NCBI RefSeq assembly: GCF_039545455.1
Contig: NZ_CP154468.1
Location: forward strand, 682,001-746,000
Reading direction: 5' to 3'
Source of the DNA: Brucella sp. BE17
Lineage (GTDB): Bacteria; Pseudomonadota; Alphaproteobacteria; Rhizobiales; Rhizobiaceae
Length of the DNA: 64,000 nucleotides
In this document: positions 36,119 to 44,998 of the stretch, one piece after another
How the letters are laid out: the number at the start of each line of letters is the position of its first letter
Numbering within the stretch: the first letter of the stretch is position 1
Notes under the pieces: generated by a model
Told to the model about the DNA's origin: nothing
The model's database searches: none
The model's input: the letters and a program-made list of their open reading frames with translations, nothing else
Made by a program: the position numbers and the translations under genes

Positions 36119-36697
36119 ATGCCGCGTCCCCGTGACCCTGCTGGTAAACGCCAGCAAATCATAAATACAGCTTATGCGCTGTTTTCGCGCTTCGGCTATC
36201 ACGCGACCGGTACTGACCGGATTATCGCCGAAGCCGATGTGGCCAAGATGACAATGTACCGCAATTTCTCCTCCAAGGATGCCTTGATTGTCGCGGTGCT
36301 GAATTACCGCGCGGCTCGCTTTGACGCCCAGCTCGATTGTCTTGCGCAGTGCGTCTCGACCCCGCGGGAGAAGATCGGCACAATCTTTGGCTGGTACGAG
36401 CGATGGTTTCTAAGCGCCAATTTTCACGGCTGCCTATTTACCCATGCGCTTGCGGAGTTCGGCGAACCGGGGCACCCGGTCTTTGACGCGGCAATCGAGC
36501 ACAAAAACAGCCTCAGTACCCGCCTTTTAAGCATTTTAGAGGCAGAGATGAACAAGGAACAGGCGGCAACAGCGTCCGATGCGATCTTTATGTTGCTTGA
36601 AGGAGCGACCCTGATGGCTCAGATGGGTCAGGGCCAGAGCGCTATCCTTCACGCCCGTCAGGCAGCGTTCAGCCTGCTCGGCACTCCTGATGGATGA
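36119..36697 (+). CDS. TetR family transcriptional regulator
   Basis: A 192-residue repressor-type protein. The N-terminal DNA-binding domain reads QQIINTAYALFSRFGYHATG, then DRIIAEADVAKMTMYRNFSSKDAL, residues 11-55. The C-terminal part, with FGWYERWFLSANFHGCLFTH near 85-105, holds two nearby Cys/His-rich spots typical of the AcrR/YcdC-like branch. GAGG precedes the ATG, and a 32-base palindrome lies directly upstream. The EamA transporter gene follows after 51 bases on the same strand, so an exporter is the natural target. The ligand is unknown. Confidence 0.9.
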   Translation: MPRPRDPAGKRQQIINTAYALFSRFGYHATGTDRIIAEADVAKMTMYRNFSSKDALIVAVLNYRAARFDAQLDCLAQCVSTPREKIGTIFGWYERWFLSANFHGCLFTHALAEFGEPGHPVFDAAIEHKNSLSTRLLSILEAEMNKEQAATASDAIFMLLEGATLMAQMGQGQSAILHARQAAFSLLGTPDG

Positions 36698-36748
36698 GCC
36701 CCGCGAGCGTGCGACCATCAAGATACCTCTCGTTTCGAAAGTCCATCA

Positions 36749-37660
36749 TTGCGCCTCAAAGAAACGTCCTTCGGCATCACGTTGATTGTGACCTCGGTCT
36801 TCATGCTGGCATTCGGCGATGCCGTCGTAAAACTGAGTAATGCAGAATTCTCGCTGTGGCAGCTTTTCGTTGCACGTGGACTTGTCACCGTTCCTTTGCT
36901 GTTTGGCGTCGCCAAAATCGTGGCTCCTGCTTCGAAACTATGGCCAAGGGCTGTGGGTTGGGTCTTCGTCCGCAGCATGCTCATCGTGCTGATGTGGATT
37001 GCTTATTACGCCGCTCTACCGTTCATGAGCCTGTCGGTGGCGGCGACAGCGCTCTACACAACGCCAGTGTTTATTGCTCTCTTCTCAGCCGCACTCATTG
37101 GGGAACCTGTCAGCCCCCGGAAATGGCTGGGAATCCTGATCGGTTTCATCGGCGTACTCGTCATTCTGCGCCCGACGGCGGATGACTTCTCCGCGATTGC
37201 GCTGCTACCGATCCTTGCTGCTATCTTCTATGCCCTCGCAGCGATCCTAACCCGAAGAAAATGCGCTGAAGAAGACCCCATGAGCATCGCGATGAGCCTC
37301 AATCTGTGCCTCGTCATGTCCGGCGCTCTGGGTGTCGCAGATATCATGTTTGTTCCAGCTGCTGGCGACGTGGCCTTCCCGTTTCTGCAAAGCTCATGGA
37401 TGGCGATGAGTAAAGGGACTTGGGCCATCATTGTACTGCTCGGCATTTTGTTGGTCGCCGAAAGCATCGGCGTTGCGAAGGCTTATCAGATCGCCCCTGC
37501 CGCGATCATAGGAGCATTCGATTACAGCTATCTGGTATTCGCCGTATTCTGGAGCTTCGTCTTTTTTGCTGATACTCCTGACATACTCACGGTGACGGGA
37601 ATTGGCTTTATCTTCGCAGCCGAATGGTTTGTTGTATCGAGGCCAGCACTCAAAAAATAA
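36749..37660 (+). CDS. EamA/DMT family transporter
   Basis: A 303-residue inner-membrane carrier of the drug/metabolite type with ten predicted helices in two repeats. The first repeat starts near residue 8 and ends with GILIGFIGVLVILRP near 128-142. The second starts at ALLPILAAIFYALAAILTRR near 150 and ends near 295. Such proteins export amino acids or other small metabolites. The start appears to be TTG at 36749, because no ATG precedes the first helix; the ribosome site is poor, which fits translation coupled to the TetR gene. Likely co-transcribed with and controlled by the regulator upstream. Confidence 0.82.
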   Translation: MRLKETSFGITLIVTSVFMLAFGDAVVKLSNAEFSLWQLFVARGLVTVPLLFGVAKIVAPASKLWPRAVGWVFVRSMLIVLMWIAYYAALPFMSLSVAATALYTTPVFIALFSAALIGEPVSPRKWLGILIGFIGVLVILRPTADDFSAIALLPILAAIFYALAAILTRRKCAEEDPMSIAMSLNLCLVMSGALGVADIMFVPAAGDVAFPFLQSSWMAMSKGTWAIIVLLGILLVAESIGVAKAYQIAPAAIIGAFDYSYLVFAVFWSFVFFADTPDILTVTGIGFIFAAEWFVVSRPALKK

Positions 37661-38051
37661 AAATGTTCAAACCTCTGATATCAAAAAGGATTATGTTTCG
37701 CAAAGCGAAACATATTGCTGATTACTAGTCAGAGTTATCCGTTTACTTTCTTTTCTTATTTTATAAATAGGTAGCATATTCTTTACTATAGTGAAAAATC
37801 ATATGAATTATTTTTTCTCCTGAGGACAAACTTAAGAAAATTTCCCCTTGCCAACAGATGCCGTTTGCATAGATCATGGTTAATTATGTCTTGTCGTATT
37901 TCGTGACCTTGGATTGGTTGCGATGGCAGACATTAAATGCCGGGAGCGGTTAATGGCTTCCGTCTGGAGTTGGCAGCCTGTCTTGTGGGTTAGGCGGCTG
38001 CAACGCGTAAAAGTCTCAAACCGAACCAACATTGGAAGAGAGGAAACAGAA
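37661..38051. other. AT-rich intergenic region with a palindrome
   Basis: No gene is apparent in these 391 bases. ATGTTTCGC and GCGAAACAT (37693-37713) form a perfect 9-base inverted repeat with a 3-base centre, 33 bases after the transporter stop. It may be a weak terminator or an operator. The stretch 37735-37830 is strongly AT-rich, like a promoter region. A long frame overlapping the next gene's start begins at 37914 but has no ribosome site. Confidence 0.45.
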
Positions 38052-38396
38052 ATGGCTAGTTTGCTGCCCCCGCTCCATGACGGTCACGCACCGATCTATC
38101 TCCATCATGCATTTCAAGATGCGGTCGATGCGTATGAAGACTGGAACCTGGACGTGTCTGAACCGGTCGTACAGGTTAATGGCAAGGTGACGCGGATCAG
38201 CGTCATTTTCCGCCGTTTGTGGAACTGCACCGATCTCGTACCAAACCGCACATTGGAAACATTGAGGGATATCGTTCCGGCAACGCTGGTTCACGCGGAA
38301 CGCTGGAAGGAAAACGCAACCTTTGCAGAAGCGGCGCGTATTATGCGCACGGCACTTGAACGCCGCAAATTACGGCGGCTACCCGTAGTTTGCTAA
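38052..38396 (+). CDS. Hypothetical protein (114 aa)
   Basis: I cannot name this protein. It starts MASLLPPLHDGHAPIYLHHA and is soluble and mildly acidic in front. ISVIFRRLWNCTDLVPNRTL in the middle and a basic helical end (AARIMRTALERRKLRRLPVVC) suggest a compact alpha-helical fold. The terminal Cys is unusual. AGAGGAAAC lies before the ATG at 38052, so the longer frame from 37914 is rejected. A strong terminator follows 20 bases after the stop, so it is expressed alone. Proteins of this size and pattern are widespread in Rhizobiales as conserved hypotheticals. Confidence 0.7.
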   Translation: MASLLPPLHDGHAPIYLHHAFQDAVDAYEDWNLDVSEPVVQVNGKVTRISVIFRRLWNCTDLVPNRTLETLRDIVPATLVHAERWKENATFAEAARIMRTALERRKLRRLPVVC

Positions 38397-38415
38397 GGGG
38401 TTGGATCATATGCGG

Positions 38416-38441
38416 CGGGCGGGTTCTTCCCGCCCGTTTTT
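38416..38441 (+). terminator. Strong rho-independent terminator
   Basis: CGGGCGGG (38416-38423) pairs perfectly with CCCGCCCG (38429-38436) around TTCTT, followed by five T residues. It follows the 114-residue gene. Confidence 0.92.
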
Positions 38442-38565
38442 CTTTGCCTGTCTATGGGGCATTTTCTGTGTAAGACTAGGCATGTGAAAAATGATCTCTT
38501 TTTATGGCGCGCCCAGTCTTCTATGAACACCGCGATAGCTCATTCCTCTCAATACCGGATTTGTC

Positions 38566-39342
38566 ATGCGCAAGCTTTTCCTGACCGCCCTTATTCTCGC
38601 CTTCATCGCCAGCCCGGCGTTGGCGCAAGCCATCCGCGTCGGCGTGACGCCCGGACCCCATGCGCAGATCATGGAAAAGGTCAAGGAAGTTGGTGCGGCC
38701 AAGGGGCTTGATATCCAGATTCAGGAATTTTCCGATTACGTCATTCCCAATATGGCGCTAGCCGATGGCGCACTGGAAGCCAATTCCTTCCAACACCAGC
38801 CCTATCTCGATAATCAGGTGCTGGATCGCAAATTCGATATCGTCAGCGTGGCTCAGTCGGTTAATTTCCCGATGGGCATGTATTCGAGCAAGCTGAAAAA
38901 TAGCACCGATCTCGTTGATGGTGCGACCATCGCCATTCCCAACGATCCGACCAATGGAGCGCGCGCCTTGCTGGTTCTGGCTGATAACGGTCTCATCAAA
39001 GTGGACGCGGAAAAGGGCCTTAATGTCAGCATGCTCGAGGTTATCGAGAACCCGAAAAACCTTAAATTCGTCGAACTCGATGCAGCCCAGCTTCCCCGTT
39101 CGCTCGAAGATGTGGATGCTGCCGTCATCAACACCAATTACGCCATGGAGGCAGGCCTTGATCCCTCAAAGGATCCGCTGATCCGTGAAGGCGAAAAGGC
39201 CCCCTATTTCAACGTCATTGCGGTTCGCACAGACGACAAGAATGCGCCTTGGGTTAAGAATTTTATCGATGCCTATCATAGCCCAGAGGTCAAAACCTTC
39301 ATCGATGAGACGTTCAAGGGATCAGTCGTTCCGGCTTGGTAA
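38566..39342 (+). CDS. MetQ/NlpA family substrate-binding protein
   Basis: A 258-residue periplasmic binding protein of the methionine-type ABC importers. Residues 1-20 form a signal peptide ending ALA-QA, so it is cleaved by the ordinary signal peptidase. There is no Cys for lipid attachment, unlike E. coli MetQ. The mature part starts IRVGVTPGPHAQIMEKVK and contains NSFQHQPYLDNQ near 85 and PNDPTNGARAL near 126, which are the methionine-site loops of the family. INTNYAMEAGLDPSKDPL near 190 is also typical. No MetN ATPase or MetI permease gene lies beside it, so it must work with components encoded elsewhere. A bidirectional terminator follows. Confidence 0.87.
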   Translation: MRKLFLTALILAFIASPALAQAIRVGVTPGPHAQIMEKVKEVGAAKGLDIQIQEFSDYVIPNMALADGALEANSFQHQPYLDNQVLDRKFDIVSVAQSVNFPMGMYSSKLKNSTDLVDGATIAIPNDPTNGARALLVLADNGLIKVDAEKGLNVSMLEVIENPKNLKFVELDAAQLPRSLEDVDAAVINTNYAMEAGLDPSKDPLIREGEKAPYFNVIAVRTDDKNAPWVKNFIDAYHSPEVKTFIDETFKGSVVPAW

Positions 39343-39358
39343 ACCGGCTTTTTAGAAT

Positions 39359-39396
39359 AAAATGCCAGTTCGAGATCTACCGAACTGGCATTTTTT
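39359..39396. terminator. Bidirectional terminator after the MetQ-like gene
   Basis: AAAATGCCAGTTCG pairs perfectly with CGAACTGGCATTTT around 8 bases, with T runs on both strands. It serves the binding-protein gene on the plus strand and the TerB gene on the minus strand. Confidence 0.92.
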
Positions 39397-39412
39397 GTAG
39401 TTAAGTGAAAAT

Positions 39413-39823
39413 TTAAAGCTTCCTGAAACGTACCCGGGCGCTGCGTTCGATTGCAGCAACCGTGAGTTCATCCAGCGCCCAGCGATCACGCAGCATCTGG
39501 AGAAAAGCCAGTTCTTCCTGCTCGACATGAAGGTCCGCCGCCGCAACTTCGACGGCAAGTGCATAGGCCGTGTCGTAGAGTTTTTCCGGCAGCACCTGAT
39601 GAGCGAGGTCAAGGATTTTTTCGAGACCCTCTTCATCAGCCAGAAGACGATAGCAGTCATTGGCCAATTTCGGCAGACGCTTGATGTCGAAGCCACGAAA
39701 AACCGGCAGGCGACGCACGACATTGCCGATCGAGTCCAGTTCAGCATCCGTCATGGTCGTGTCCGCTGCCGATGTCGTAACCATGATATAGACGAGTGCG
39801 TCCTGCGGTGAGATTTTTTTCAT
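39413..39823 (-). CDS. Tellurite resistance TerB-like protein
   Basis: A 136-residue, all-helical, acidic protein of the TerB fold. The start, ISPQDALVYIMVTTSAADTTMTD, and the later AVEVAAADLHVEQEELAFLQ near residue 88-107 show the family's paired acidic AAADG/E-type motifs, thought to bind metal ions. Family members occur in tellurite/stress operons, but stand-alone copies like this one are common in Rhizobiales and their function is unknown. GAGGAG lies about 8 bases before the ATG. No other ter genes are near, so a tellurite role should not be assumed. Confidence 0.82.
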   Translation of the reverse strand: MKKISPQDALVYIMVTTSAADTTMTDAELDSIGNVVRRLPVFRGFDIKRLPKLANDCYRLLADEEGLEKILDLAHQVLPEKLYDTAYALAVEVAAADLHVEQEELAFLQMLRDRWALDELTVAAIERSARVRFRKL

Positions 39824-40025
39824 CGGCCACTCCTCGTCGGCATGATCGGAATCAGTATTTGCAGTTGCAGTATGGCCGGAAAGTTAGGAAGCCTCCACCG
39901 CCCACGCAAGTAAATTCGACGGCAACCGTTGACGCCACGGGGTAGTCGCGCCATAGAGCATAGGCTGCATTGAGCGGCCTTTTCAAAGCCTTCGCAGGGC
40001 CTTCACAGGATATCAGGATATAATC

Positions 40026-41690
40026 ATGACTTCGCACCGCCTTCCCGACATTACGCTGACCCCGGAACTGACCGAGGCGGCTGCGGTTGCGAAAGCATGG
40101 CCTTTTGAAGAGGCGCGGAAAATCCTTAAGCGTTATGAGAAGACCGGCCTGCCCGAAACGGTAATCTTTGAGACCGGTTATGGTCCTTCCGGCCTACCCC
40201 ATATCGGAACCTTCGGCGAAGTCGCGCGCACCTCCATGGTGCGTCATGCTTTTCGCGTGCTGACGCAAGACAAGGTCAAGACGCGCCTTATCTGCTTTTC
40301 CGACGATCTCGACGGGATGCGCAAGATCCCCGAAAATGTGCCCGATATCGCGGCCCTTGAACCTTATCTGCAATTGCCGCTTTCGTCCGTCCCCAACCCG
40401 TTCGGTGGTGAGTATGAAAGCTTTGCTGCGCATAATAATGCGATGCTTTGCCGTTTTCTCGATACGTTTGGTTTCGACTACGAATTTGCGAGCGCCACCG
40501 ATTATTACAAGTCGGGCCGTTTTGATGCGGTGCTGTTGAAGGCAGTCGAGCGCTACGACGACATAATGAAGGTGATGTTGCCAACGCTTGGCGAGGAACG
40601 CCGCGCAACCTACAGCCCCTTCCTGCCGATTTCGCCAAAATCCGGTCGCGTGCTTTATGTTCCGATGAAGTCAGTGGATGCAAAGGCGGGCACAATCACC
40701 TTTGACGACGAGGATGGCACCGAGACCACGCTCTCCGTCACCGGGGGTAATGTAAAACTGCAGTGGAAGCCTGATTTCGGCATGCGCTGGGCAGCACTTG
40801 GCGTCGATTTCGAAATGTTCGGCAAAGATCACCAGACAAATGCCGGCATTTATGATCGCATCTGTAACATCCTCGGCGGACGTGCACCTGAACATTTTGT
40901 CTATGAACTGTTTCTCGACGAACTGGGCCAGAAGATTTCCAAGTCGAAGGGGAATGGCATTGCGATTGACGAGTGGCTCACCTATGCGCCAACCGAAAGT
41001 CTGGCGCTTTATAATTTCCAGAAGCCCAAGACCGCAAAGAAGCTTTATTTTGATGTGATCCCAAAGGCGGTGGACGAGTATTTCAACTATCTCTCCGCCT
41101 ATCATCGGCAGGACAATATCGATTGGAAGGACCGGCTCAACAATCCGGTCTGGCACATTCATTACGGCAATCCGCCAAAGGTGGAACTGCCGGTTACTTT
41201 CGCGCTGATGCTCAATCTGGTCAGCGCGTCGAACGCCGAGAACCCGGCGGTGCTGTGGGGCTTCATCTCGCGCCATGTGCCCGGCGTCACGCCGCAAAAC
41301 AATCCGGAACTCGACGCGCTCGTCGGCTACGCGATCCGTTACTTTACCGATTTCGTCAAACCGAACAAGCAGTTCCGCGGGCCAGATGATGTAGAGCGTG
41401 AAGCTCTGAAAAGTCTTGATGCCAAGCTTGCGTCATTGCCCGCAGGCAGCGATGGCAACGATATCCAAAACGCCATTCTGGATGTCGCTCGTGCCATCGA
41501 GCGCTATCAGGATCATAACAAGAAAAGCCCGGAGGGTGGTCCCGGTGTTTCCGTATCGTTCTTCCAGATGCTTTATGAAGTGCTGATCGGTCAGGAACGC
41601 GGCCCGCGCTTTGGCTCTTTCGTGGCGCTTTATGGCGTCGATGAAACCCGCGCATTGATCAAGAAGGCGCTTTCCGGGGAATTGTCCTAA
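40026..41690 (+). CDS. lysS: Lysyl-tRNA synthetase, class I
   Basis: A 554-residue enzyme that charges tRNA-Lys. It is the class I form found in archaea, spirochetes and alphaproteobacteria, not the usual bacterial class II. The HIGH-type motif is [12 protein letters not shown] near residues 54-65 and the KMSKS-type motif is [10 protein letters not shown] near 306. [16 protein letters not shown] near 93 is typical of class I LysRS. The C-terminal third is the helical anticodon-binding part. The length fits. CAGGATATAATC precedes the ATG. A terminator hairpin follows within 20 bases. It is not part of a visible operon. Confidence 0.95.
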   Translation: MTSHRLPDITLTPELTEAAAVAKAWPFEEARKILKRYEKTGLPETVIFETGYGPSGLPHIGTFGEVARTSMVRHAFRVLTQDKVKTRLICFSDDLDGMRKIPENVPDIAALEPYLQLPLSSVPNPFGGEYESFAAHNNAMLCRFLDTFGFDYEFASATDYYKSGRFDAVLLKAVERYDDIMKVMLPTLGEERRATYSPFLPISPKSGRVLYVPMKSVDAKAGTITFDDEDGTETTLSVTGGNVKLQWKPDFGMRWAALGVDFEMFGKDHQTNAGIYDRICNILGGRAPEHFVYELFLDELGQKISKSKGNGIAIDEWLTYAPTESLALYNFQKPKTAKKLYFDVIPKAVDEYFNYLSAYHRQDNIDWKDRLNNPVWHIHYGNPPKVELPVTFALMLNLVSASNAENPAVLWGFISRHVPGVTPQNNPELDALVGYAIRYFTDFVKPNKQFRGPDDVEREALKSLDAKLASLPAGSDGNDIQNAILDVARAIERYQDHNKKSPEGGPGVSVSFFQMLYEVLIGQERGPRFGSFVALYGVDETRALIKKALSGELS

Positions 41691-41707
41691 GTAGCCGTCT
41701 GAATAAC

Positions 41708-41742
41708 GAAAAGCCCTGTCGCTGCATCGCGCGGGGCTTTTC
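41708..41742 (+). terminator. Terminator of lysS
   Basis: GAAAAGCCC (41708-41716) pairs with GGGCTTTTC (41734-41742) around 17 bases that can themselves pair in part. The T residues are within the right arm. Confidence 0.75.
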
Positions 41743-41777
41743 TGCCGCTCTTCAAACGAATTGACTCACGTACGTTG

Positions 41778-41797
41778 TAGGTAGTACGGTCTACCTA
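41778..41797. promoter_or_regulatory. Probable TetR operator upstream of TetR/EamA pair
   Basis: TAGGTAG and CTACCTA are perfect inverted repeats around TACGGT. The element ends 15 bases before the regulator ATG and overlaps the likely promoter; it fits autoregulation by the TetR protein. Confidence 0.65.
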
Positions 41798-41812
41798 TAT
41801 TAAAGGTGAATC

Positions 41813-42400
41813 ATGAAGGCCAATGTCCTCTCTTCGACTTCCGCACGCGAAAAGCTGCTGAATGCGGCAGCAATCCTGTTTTACAATCATGGCATTGGCG
41901 GCACCGGCATTGATGCTATCGTGGAGCGGGCGGGCGTTGCCAAGAAAAGCCTCTATAATAATTTTGCTTCCAAAGCTGATCTGGTAAATCAATATCTGGA
42001 AGCCCGTCACGCGGAGTGGCTAGGCCTCTACCAGACACGATTGAAAGAAGCGGTCTCGCCGCAAGATCGGGTGCTTGCGGTTTTTGATGCTTATCATGAT
42101 CATGCCGAACACGCCTATGAGTGCGGGTTTCGCGGCTGTGGGCTATTGAATGCTGCTGCAGAGCTGGAAGCCAGTGACGCTGGACGGCAAGCCGTCAGAC
42201 GTCACAAGGAAGAAGTAGAGGCGCTGATTGCGCAACCTTTGAAAGAAATTTTGCCCGATGCGCCGCACGAGGTGCTGCGGCTAGCGCGACACATGGCTTT
42301 TCTTCTCGAGGGCGCGATGGTTCGGGCCGGGCTTGAAGGCAGGAGCGCTGCCGTTTGCGATGCACGCGCAATCGCCACTTCCATGCTGGAGGCGCTGTGA
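41813..42400 (+). CDS. TetR family transcriptional regulator
   Basis: A 195-residue repressor-type protein. The DNA-binding domain spans residues 12-58: LLNAAAILFYNHGIGGTG, IDAIVERAGVAKKSLYNNF. The ligand-binding part contains YECGFRGCGLLNAAAELEAS near 103, a Cys-Gly-Cys pattern typical of one AcrR subgroup that may sense reactive small molecules; the sensing idea is inference. GGTGAA precedes the ATG, and the perfect 7-base inverted repeat at 41778-41797 is its likely operator. The EamA transporter gene starts inside its stop codon. Confidence 0.9.
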   Translation: MKANVLSSTSAREKLLNAAAILFYNHGIGGTGIDAIVERAGVAKKSLYNNFASKADLVNQYLEARHAEWLGLYQTRLKEAVSPQDRVLAVFDAYHDHAEHAYECGFRGCGLLNAAAELEASDAGRQAVRRHKEEVEALIAQPLKEILPDAPHEVLRLARHMAFLLEGAMVRAGLEGRSAAVCDARAIATSMLEAL

Positions 42401-43347
42401 CCGTCTCCTCCCGCGCATATGTGTCCGGCATTGCTGCCGTACTTTTTTCGTCCATAGTCTGGGGCACGACCGGGACAGCTGCAACCTTAGCCCCCGAAGT
42501 CGGCGCTGCAGCCATTGGTGCAGCCGCCATGGGGGTCGGCGGATTGTTGCAGGCTGCGATTGCTAGCGGTGGCATTCTTCGTGCCCGTGCTCATCTTGGC
42601 CAGAACTGGCGCAATCTGGTTTTGGGCGGGGTCGCAGTCGCCATCTATCCGCTCGCTTTTTATGCTTCGATGCGGATGGCTGGCGTCACCATCGGGACGG
42701 TGGTGACTATCGGCTCAGCACCTCTGCTTTCGGCGTTGATTGAATGTTGGTTCGACGGTGCACGACTTTCGCGACAATGGCTGATTGGCGCAATAATCGG
42801 CCTTGTCGGGATGATCCTCATATCGCTCTCGTATGGGTCGATAGATTCGGGGGCCGCATCAGACGGCTCGACTATCATCGGTATTGCCCTTGGACTTCTG
42901 GGAGGTCTTACCTATGCGCTTTATTCGTGGACCGCGCGTGGCCTGATGCTACGCGGAATTGCTTCATCGGTTGCGATGGGCGCGACCTTTGGCATTGGCG
43001 GGTTTTTGTTGATGCCGGTTCTGTTGATGACCGGCGCACCTTTCCTTGCCTCATGGAATAATTTTGGCGTCGGCATCTATATGGCACTTGTGCCTATGTT
43101 TCTGGGTTATATCTGCTTTGGTATCGGTTTGGCGCGCATTCCGGCCAGTCTGGCGACGACCATTACGCTGGTCGAACCCGTGGTTGCCGCTCTTCTGGCC
43201 GTGATCATCGTCGGCGAACGTTTACCCGCAATGGGCTGGCTTGGCGTGGTGTTAGTGATTTCCTGCCTTGCGGTCATCAGTGCCCCGGCACGTTTTCTGA
43301 CCCGCTTTTCGGTGCGACACAGCCGCAAGGTCTTGGCCCGACCATAG
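42397..43347 (+). CDS. EamA/DMT family transporter
   Basis: A 316-residue, ten-helix inner-membrane exporter. Helices start near residue 7 and repeat from about 160. GVTIGTVVTIGSAPLLSALIE near 95 and RIPASLATTITLVEPVVAAL near 248, each followed by a GE-type motif, are typical of EamA repeats. Its GTG start overlaps the TetR stop in the sequence GTGA, with GGAG at proper distance, so translation is coupled to the regulator. This and the operator upstream make a self-contained regulated export unit. The substrate is unknown; family members export amino acids, toxins or metabolites. Confidence 0.88.
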   Translation: MTVSSRAYVSGIAAVLFSSIVWGTTGTAATLAPEVGAAAIGAAAMGVGGLLQAAIASGGILRARAHLGQNWRNLVLGGVAVAIYPLAFYASMRMAGVTIGTVVTIGSAPLLSALIECWFDGARLSRQWLIGAIIGLVGMILISLSYGSIDSGAASDGSTIIGIALGLLGGLTYALYSWTARGLMLRGIASSVAMGATFGIGGFLLMPVLLMTGAPFLASWNNFGVGIYMALVPMFLGYICFGIGLARIPASLATTITLVEPVVAALLAVIIVGERLPAMGWLGVVLVISCLAVISAPARFLTRFSVRHSRKVLARP

Positions 43348-43350
43348 GTA

Positions 43351-44265
43351 TCAATCTGCAGGATCAGGCGGCGGCGGTGGTGCTGGCGGAAATTCGCCCT
43401 GTTGCGGCAAAGGAAGCAGCTCAGGCGACAGGGATGGTGCACTGTCTGGAAAAGCCCCGCTCTCCGACGAGAAATCTGGAAAATTCGCAGCTGGCTTTCT
43501 GCCATAAACTCCGCGCTGTGCCTGTTCGGCGCTTCGACCGGATTCTTCATAAGCGCCTCCACCAACGGCCCTTGCCCAGCCATTGGTGACAAGCCATGCA
43601 GCTGCATCCTCATTGCCGATCATGCAGCGGGTAGCCACCGCCGCGCCGCTGTCGCTTTGCGGCAGGCGGCACATGACGGCGCGAGAGCGTAGCCATTGCC
43701 GGAAGGCGGTGCGGGCCTGCATGCCGCATGGCCAGTTGTTTCCGTCGGAGGCCCTGCAGTTTTCTTCGACCGGAAGAACTTCGATGCCTTCGAGATCAAT
43801 GATACGGCCCTGGCTTTCAAGCCTTCCTGCCGCAATGGCGACGGGACGCTGCAAAAGCTGCATGCCTTCATCTTGCGATACCGGCATTGCGGGTGCCTGC
43901 GGTTCACGTGGTTTTGGCGCTGTTGCAAGGCCAAGATCACTCAAGGGCGGGCGCGGCGCTTCGCGTTGCAGTTCGTCACCATCTGTGCGCGCAGCCTGTG
44001 GTTCGTTGTGGAGTGTGGCATCGGGTTCGTCATAATCGAACTGCTCGACTACGATACCGTTTCCTGAACCGCTGGCCGCAGCCTCACCATCCGGTGACGC
44101 GACCACCCGCACAGGACCATCCAGCGCACCATAAAAAGGCGCGATAAACGCGCCCAGCAGAAACGCCCCCGTGATAGCGGCAAAGCCACCATAGACGAAA
44201 CGCGAATGGCTTTTATTCTGCAACTGCGTCCTCACTGGCTTGCCCACAAAATGCGTGCGATCCAT
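43351..44265 (-). CDS. Membrane-anchored thermonuclease (SNase)-like protein
   Basis: A 304-residue protein with a short cytosolic start, one membrane helix (residues 24-46) and an exported body. A Pro/Glu-rich linker at 50-145 is followed by a thermonuclease-like domain at about 150-240: GRIIDLEGIEVLPVEENC, then CGMQARTAFRQWLRSRAV, then NEDAAAWLVTNGWARAV. The classical catalytic Arg-Glu-Arg set is not obviously intact, so it may bind rather than cut nucleic acid. The last 40 residues are Pro-rich. The ATG at 44265 overlaps the upstream repressor gene by 34 bases; a GTG at 44235 would give a 4-base GTGA overlap and is a fair alternative. Confidence 0.75.
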   Translation of the reverse strand: MDRTHFVGKPVRTQLQNKSHSRFVYGGFAAITGAFLLGAFIAPFYGALDGPVRVVASPDGEAAASGSGNGIVVEQFDYDEPDATLHNEPQAARTDGDELQREAPRPPLSDLGLATAPKPREPQAPAMPVSQDEGMQLLQRPVAIAAGRLESQGRIIDLEGIEVLPVEENCRASDGNNWPCGMQARTAFRQWLRSRAVMCRLPQSDSGAAVATRCMIGNEDAAAWLVTNGWARAVGGGAYEESGRSAEQAQRGVYGRKPAANFPDFSSESGAFPDSAPSLSPELLPLPQQGEFPPAPPPPPDPAD

Positions 44266-44888
44266 TCTACATCTCTGGTTTCGAAGCTGCGATTGGGATG
44301 AACGGGGTTGAGCGAATGCAGTTCGATCGTGCGCGGGGTCTGTCGATGGAGGATTTTGGCCATGACTTCTCCGTCCTTTGTACGCACCACAACGCGGTCG
44401 CCACGACGCACAGCGTCATTGGGAGCGACGATCAGCGTATCGCCATCGCGATAAAGCGGCAACATGCTGTCGCCTGAAACTTCCAGCGCATACACGCCTT
44501 CGCTGACTTTCGACGGAAACTCCACGATGTCCCAGCCCTGCCCAGCCGGAAAACCGGCATCGTCAAAAAACCCGCCTGCACCGGCCTCCGCCATGCCGAG
44601 AAGCGGGATTGGCTGGGCTTCCTGACTGTAATCGCCGAAAAACCGCGCCGGGTTGTCGTCACCCTTAATCAGCCGAGTGAACTCCTCGAAACTCGCGCCC
44701 GTGGCCTCCATCACCTTGGCAAGCGATTCCGTTGACGGCCAGCGCGCGCGTCCGTCAGCGGCATAGCGTTTGGATTTGTTGAAAGTGGTAGGATCAAGTC
44801 CGGCGCGCCGGGCAAGTCCCGATACGCTTAAGGAGTGGCGCTCCGCCAATGCGTCTATCGCCGCCCAGACGCTGTCATGAGAAAACAT
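44232..44888 (-). CDS. HTH regulator with S24 (LexA/CI-like) peptidase domain
   Basis: A 218-residue repressor. The N-terminal helix-turn-helix (about residues 5-70) includes LSVSGLARRAGLDPTTFN. An AEAGAGG around residue 100 could be the self-cleavage site (Ala-Gly). The S24 domain has VSGDSMLPLYRDGDT with the nucleophilic Ser near 138 and EVMAKILHR with the Lys base near 175. It therefore resembles phage CI-type repressors and the chromosomal regulators derived from them, which respond to DNA damage. It is not the canonical LexA, whose HTH differs. The ATG at 44888 is preferred over an earlier GTG or ATG. It overlaps the SNase-like gene, so the two are co-expressed. A palindrome lies 111 bases upstream. 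Confidence 0.85.
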   Translation of the reverse strand: MFSHDSVWAAIDALAERHSLSVSGLARRAGLDPTTFNKSKRYAADGRARWPSTESLAKVMEATGASFEEFTRLIKGDDNPARFFGDYSQEAQPIPLLGMAEAGAGGFFDDAGFPAGQGWDIVEFPSKVSEGVYALEVSGDSMLPLYRDGDTLIVAPNDAVRRGDRVVVRTKDGEVMAKILHRQTPRTIELHSLNPVHPNRSFETRDVEWIARILWASQ

Positions 44889-44998
44889 GTTCGATCCGCC
44901 AATCTGCCCGCACACGCTTTTAAAGCGGGCACGAGACCTCAAGGATTTAAAACCTAATTACCATCCCAATTGCGGCTGAAACCTACAGAATTTTAGGG

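Noticed and set aside
37876..37953. 25-codon frame with two Trp codons before the 114-residue gene, like an attenuator leader
   Set aside because: No ribosome site, no tryptophan gene downstream and no terminator-antiterminator pair.
39852..40037. 61-codon minus-strand frame upstream of lysS
   Set aside because: Overlaps the lysS start, has no ribosome site and no recognisable sequence.
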